Source of the DNA: Parcubacteria group bacterium RIFCSPHIGHO2_01_FULL_47_10b
GTDB lineage: Bacteria > Patescibacteriota > Minisyncoccia > 2-01-FULL-47-10
Direction of reading: 5' to 3'
DNA length: 6,051 nt
Assembly: GCA_001824325.1 (NCBI GenBank)
Contig: MHXC01000057.1
Location: 1 to 6,051, forward strand
This document shows, one piece after another, positions 4,604-6,051 of this stretch. Numbering within the stretch: the stretch's first letter is position 1; every line of letters starts with the position of its first letter. The notes under the pieces are model-generated. The model was given only the letters and a program-made list of their open reading frames with translations, made no database searches and was not told the DNA's origin. The position numbers and the translations under genes were made by a program.

Positions 4604-4705
4604 CCGACTCCACGGAGATATCCTTGAGACGCAGACTGTACAACCCTCCCATCTCCCGCTAAATCGACGTGCTGGAATGGCCACCCGCCCTCTCTTTGGC
4701 CTCAT
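4529..4705 (-). CDS. Small membrane protein with a C-terminal transmembrane helix (start uncertain)
   Basis: The clear signal is the last 24 residues, LTKVFVRFFILGAIGL then GAWMFFVR, which is a convincing membrane helix ending just before TAG 4529-4531. The ATG at 4705 gives 58 residues, has AAGGAG ten bases upstream and overlaps the previous gene by 47 bases, but its first 30 residues are arginine-rich and look like a shadow frame. A better-placed ATG at 4652, six bases after the previous stop, starts MGGLYSLRLKDIS in another frame. A one-base shift near 4610-4620 would join that to SPWSRLTKVFVRFF, giving about 41 residues. Left alone, the 4652 frame runs 53 residues into the terminator. No function is assigned. 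Confidence 0.45.
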   Translation of the reverse strand: MRPKRGRVAIPARRFSGRWEGCTVCVSRISPWSRLTKVFVRFFILGAIGLGAWMFFVR

Positions 4706-4808
4706 ACGCCTCTCGCTCCTTTCCGTCACAGCGACCGAAATAAAGTCCGAATATCTCAACCAATCCGCAACAGAACGCGCAAACAGCGTTCTGTATCCTC
4801 CTTAACAT
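4659..4808 (-). CDS. Small protein with a Cys-rich hydrophobic N-terminus (49 residues)
   Basis: This frame reads MLRRIQNAVCAFCCGLVEIF, then GLYFGRCDGKEREAYEAKER and a short Ser/Thr tail to TAG 4659-4661. The hydrophobic stretch (about residues 7-25) with a basic start suggests a membrane-associated helix. The charged segment after it looks like an amphipathic helix. Four cysteines (residues 10, 13, 14 and 27) are notable. Purine-rich GGAAGGTG lies about ten bases before the ATG. Oddly, a stronger AAGGAGG lies just inside the gene at its second to fourth codons, with no usual start codon at the right distance after it. It follows the 42-residue gene by 30 bases in the same orientation. Confidence 0.5.
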   Translation of the reverse strand: MLRRIQNAVCAFCCGLVEIFGLYFGRCDGKEREAYEAKERAGGHSSTSI

Positions 4809-4838
4809 ACCCCTTTAACACCTTCCTCTCTCTTTTTT

Positions 4839-4967
4839 TTACTTGAGCAGCACGCCCATCGCAGCGATGAGTGGTGCCAAAATGCCAGTGCCGATCAGTG
4901 CTATGATCGGCGTAACCGCCAGCTTATTGAGTAAGCGTTCGATCTCGCTCTCGTTCGTTGCTTTCAT
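4839..4967 (-). CDS. Small membrane protein (42 residues)
   Basis: The ATG at 4967 is preceded by a strong TAGGAGGTGAG site. The product has a charged helix, MKATNESEIERLLNK, followed by a single hydrophobic segment, LAVTPIIALIGTGILAPLIA then AMGVLLK, spanning about residues 16-41. The Gly-rich hydrophobic stretch and short length recall holin-like, toxin-like or membrane-regulator peptides. None of these can be chosen from sequence alone. It is first in a minus-strand cluster that ends at the shared terminator at 4451-4494. Two 11-base repeats lie just upstream and might control it. Confidence 0.75.
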   Translation of the reverse strand: MKATNESEIERLLNKLAVTPIIALIGTGILAPLIAAMGVLLK

Positions 4968-4999
4968 GTCTCACCTCCTAGGCTCCTCGAGACTTTATT

Positions 5000-5024
5000 A
5001 ATCGCTTTTCTGCAATCGCTTTTC
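5000..5024. repeat. Tandem 11-base direct repeat upstream of the small membrane protein
   Basis: AATCGCTTTTC occurs at 5000-5010 and 5014-5024, a 14-base period. It lies 33-57 bases upstream of the ATG at 4967, where the promoter of that minus-strand cluster should be, so it could be an operator. No clear -35/-10 pair was found there. Confidence 0.45.
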
Positions 5025-5041
5025 TTTTCGAATTGTTAAAC

Positions 5042-5073
5042 AAAAAACGGCTTGAACGAACATTCGAACCGTT
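5042..5073 (-). terminator. Rho-independent terminator of rpmG
   Basis: Read on the minus strand, AACGGTTCGAA (5073-5063) pairs with TTCAAGCCGTT (5056-5046) with one mismatch and one G-U pair over a six-base loop. The stem runs directly into a T-run (TTTTTT including the stem end, then GTTT). Confidence 0.85.
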
Positions 5074-5076
5074 CTG

Positions 5077-5103
5077 GCTTAGAGTGTATGCGTAACTCTA
5101 AGC
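5077..5103. repeat. Nine-base-pair hairpin just after rpmG
   Basis: GCTTAGAGT (5077-5085) and ACTCTAAGC (5095-5103) are perfect complements with a nine-base loop. It starts seven bases after the rpmG stop and precedes the rpmG terminator, so it may protect the message end. A T-rich run after it on the plus strand (5108-5119) gives it some terminator character that way too. Confidence 0.5.
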
Positions 5104-5109
5104 GTGCTA

Positions 5110-5280
5110 TTATTTTTTCTCCTTATACAACGTGTGCACCCGCGCTACAGGATTGAATTTCTTGAACTGTAGTTTATCAGGGTGCTTTTTTTTGTTTTTG
5201 AATGTGTAAATTGTGTGGCCTTTACCCACGCCCTTCGCGTCGCCTTCGCTGACCAATCTGATGAGTTTATCCTGTGACAT
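5110..5280 (-). CDS. rpmG: 50S ribosomal protein L33, cysteine-free form
   Basis: The 56-residue product starts MSQDKLIRLVSEGDAKG and continues HTIYTFKNKKKHPDKLQFKK then FNPVARVHTLYKEKK. The basic KNKKK segment, the KKFNPVARVHTLYKE end and the length are those of bacterial L33, a zinc-ribbon protein of the large ribosomal subunit near the tRNA exit site. The zinc-binding cysteines are all absent, so this is the zinc-free type. Such forms are common in candidate-phyla bacteria, which supports the taxonomic guess. A longer upstream in-frame extension exists, but the conserved MSQD start argues for 5280. No GGAGG precedes that ATG. It is transcribed alone, ending in a hairpin and a strong terminator, and diverges from the surface-protein gene. 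Confidence 0.9.
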   Translation of the reverse strand: MSQDKLIRLVSEGDAKGVGKGHTIYTFKNKKKHPDKLQFKKFNPVARVHTLYKEKK

Positions 5281-5328
5281 GGTGGTAATGCTATAAAAAT
5301 AAAGCACGCATGTGGCGCGTATGGATAT

Positions 5329-5357
5329 AGTGTACCTGAAATGTGGAATGAATGCAA
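5329..5357 (-). promoter_or_regulatory. Possible rpmG promoter
   Basis: On the minus strand, TTGCAT (5357-5352) and TACACT (5334-5329) are 17 bases apart, matching three and four of six consensus bases. This would start transcription about 40 bases before the rpmG ATG. The match is weak. Confidence 0.3.
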
Positions 5358-5400
5358 TATGTTGTGCCATTTTGCCGAGTTTGTCTTTGTTTGCATGCAG

Positions 5401-5409
5401 TTATCCACA
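5401..5409 (+). promoter_or_regulatory. Perfect DnaA-box match TTATCCACA
   Basis: The nine bases equal the consensus DnaA binding site and lie in the divergent spacer between rpmG and the surface-protein gene. Only one perfect copy is seen, so it is not evidence of an origin by itself. It could be regulatory or chance. Confidence 0.45.
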
Positions 5410-5437
5410 CTTTACAACTACGCCGGCAACGATCTAG

Positions 5438-5446
5438 TGGTATAAT
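5438..5446 (+). promoter_or_regulatory. Extended -10 promoter of the surface-protein gene
   Basis: TGGTATAAT combines a perfect -10 (TATAAT, 5441-5446) with the upstream TGn that lets a promoter work without a good -35. No convincing -35 is seen at 17 bases. The start would be near 5453, about 40-50 bases before the gene. Confidence 0.75.
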
Positions 5447-5504
5447 AGACATATTTCAATTTCGCAAACTAATTATTTATTTTACCTATATGAATGGAGG
5501 GTAT

Positions 5505-6051
5505 GTGCAACGCATCAAGGCGCCCCTTGGGACAATTTTAGTAACTTTGGGTATATCGTGCATCAGCGCCTTCGCGCTGTATTTTTTTATCGAACTTGCC
5601 ACTGCTGCTATTACAACGGCCGATCTTACTGATGCCACGTCCGTAGGGCAGACAGTTAAAGCAAGTGCCACTTATCCTGTCATCGGCATAAATGTCGCAA
5701 GTAATAGCGATCCCATTGAAGCAATAGCATCGGTAACCGTGACATTGAATGGCCGTGCGGGATTTCAATATTCTGCAAGCGCTCCGGGTTTTAGCGTCAA
5801 AGAAGATAACAAATCATCAGGAACAGTTGGGTTATTTGATGCTGGGGATAGTTTAGCTGGCTTTAGCGTGCAGAGCGTCTCCGTAAACCCACAGTTTACG
5901 ATGCTCGCACCAACAACCACCAAAGCTGCGCTAGTGACTGACTCGTTAATGGCCTTGACCGCAGGCGATATAGCATTTACCAATACATCGCTACATCCGG
6001 CTGGGACGGCATATAATTGGCATATGGTTACAACGGGTGCTACTGGTGCTA
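5505..6051 (+). CDS. Secreted or membrane-anchored surface protein, N-terminal part (runs off the window)
   Basis: The open frame continues past the end of the window, with 182 codons visible. From GTG 5505 it begins VQRIKAPLGTILVTLGISCI then SAFALYFFIELATAA: basic residues followed by a hydrophobic helix (about residues 10-35), a signal peptide or anchor. The rest is Ser/Thr/Ala/Val-rich with few charges and repeated strand-like pieces (ASVTVTLNGRAGFQYSASAP, AGFSVQSVSVNPQFTMLAP), typical of beta-sandwich extracellular proteins. No domain family could be named. GGAGG at 5496-5500 is four bases before GTG 5505, which favours that start. An in-frame ATG at 5490 would add MNGGY but would place the ribosome site inside the gene. 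Large surface proteins of this kind are common in candidate-phyla genomes, often for attachment to hosts or cells; that role is inference. Confidence 0.8.
   Translation, partial: MQRIKAPLGTILVTLGISCISAFALYFFIELATAAITTADLTDATSVGQTVKASATYPVIGINVASNSDPIEAIASVTVTLNGRAGFQYSASAPGFSVKEDNKSSGTVGLFDAGDSLAGFSVQSVSVNPQFTMLAPTTTKAALVTDSLMALTAGDIAFTNTSLHPAGTAYNWHMVTTGATGA

Noticed and set aside
1..6051. CRISPR array, tRNA or rRNA genes, transposase
   Set aside because: No regularly spaced repeats beyond two-copy ones, no cloverleaf with a T-loop motif, no rRNA-like stretch and no transposase motif were found.

Overview
The window looks like DNA from a candidate-phyla-radiation (Patescibacteria, Parcubacteria-like) genome. 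The best clue is a cysteine-free 56-residue ribosomal protein L33 on the minus strand. Compact genes, tightly spaced GGAGG ribosome binding sites and the start of a secreted surface protein agree with this. The taxonomic call is an inference from style, not proven.

Layout. Positions 1-258 are AT-rich and mostly non-coding, with two competing hairpins ahead of a class I SAM-dependent methyltransferase (259-1050, +). A promoter at 1066-1096 leads into a GC-richer plus-strand block: a MoxR-type AAA+ ATPase whose reading frame is broken once (1150-1350, then about 1340-2047), overlapped by four bases by a VWA-domain protein with an intact MIDAS motif (2044-3081). Positions 3082-3464 hold no convincing gene. 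A second transcription unit then begins with an extended -10 box, two nested hairpins and two tiny leader ORFs. It carries three small proteins of unknown function (3619-3960, 3970-4242, and a frame-broken one at 4249-4364) and ends at two consecutive terminators (4404-4502). The second terminator is probably shared with a convergent minus-strand cluster of two or three small hydrophobic proteins (4967 down to 4529). Further right are rpmG (5280-5110, -) with its own terminator, a DnaA-box match, and a divergent surface-protein gene that leaves the window at 6051.

How the parts may work together. MoxR ATPases commonly act with VWA proteins as remodelling or metal/cofactor-insertion chaperones. 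The four-base overlap makes joint translation of this pair likely. The small proteins downstream share the GC-rich composition and orientation and may belong to the same accessory module, although they have their own promoter.

Three genes (the ATPase, the 4249 protein and possibly the 4529 membrane protein) each look as if one net base shift separates two protein-like frames. This could mean indel errors in the assembly, a decaying accessory locus, or recoding. The 4249 gene carries an in-frame A_AAA_AAG slippery heptamer, so recoding is worth testing there.
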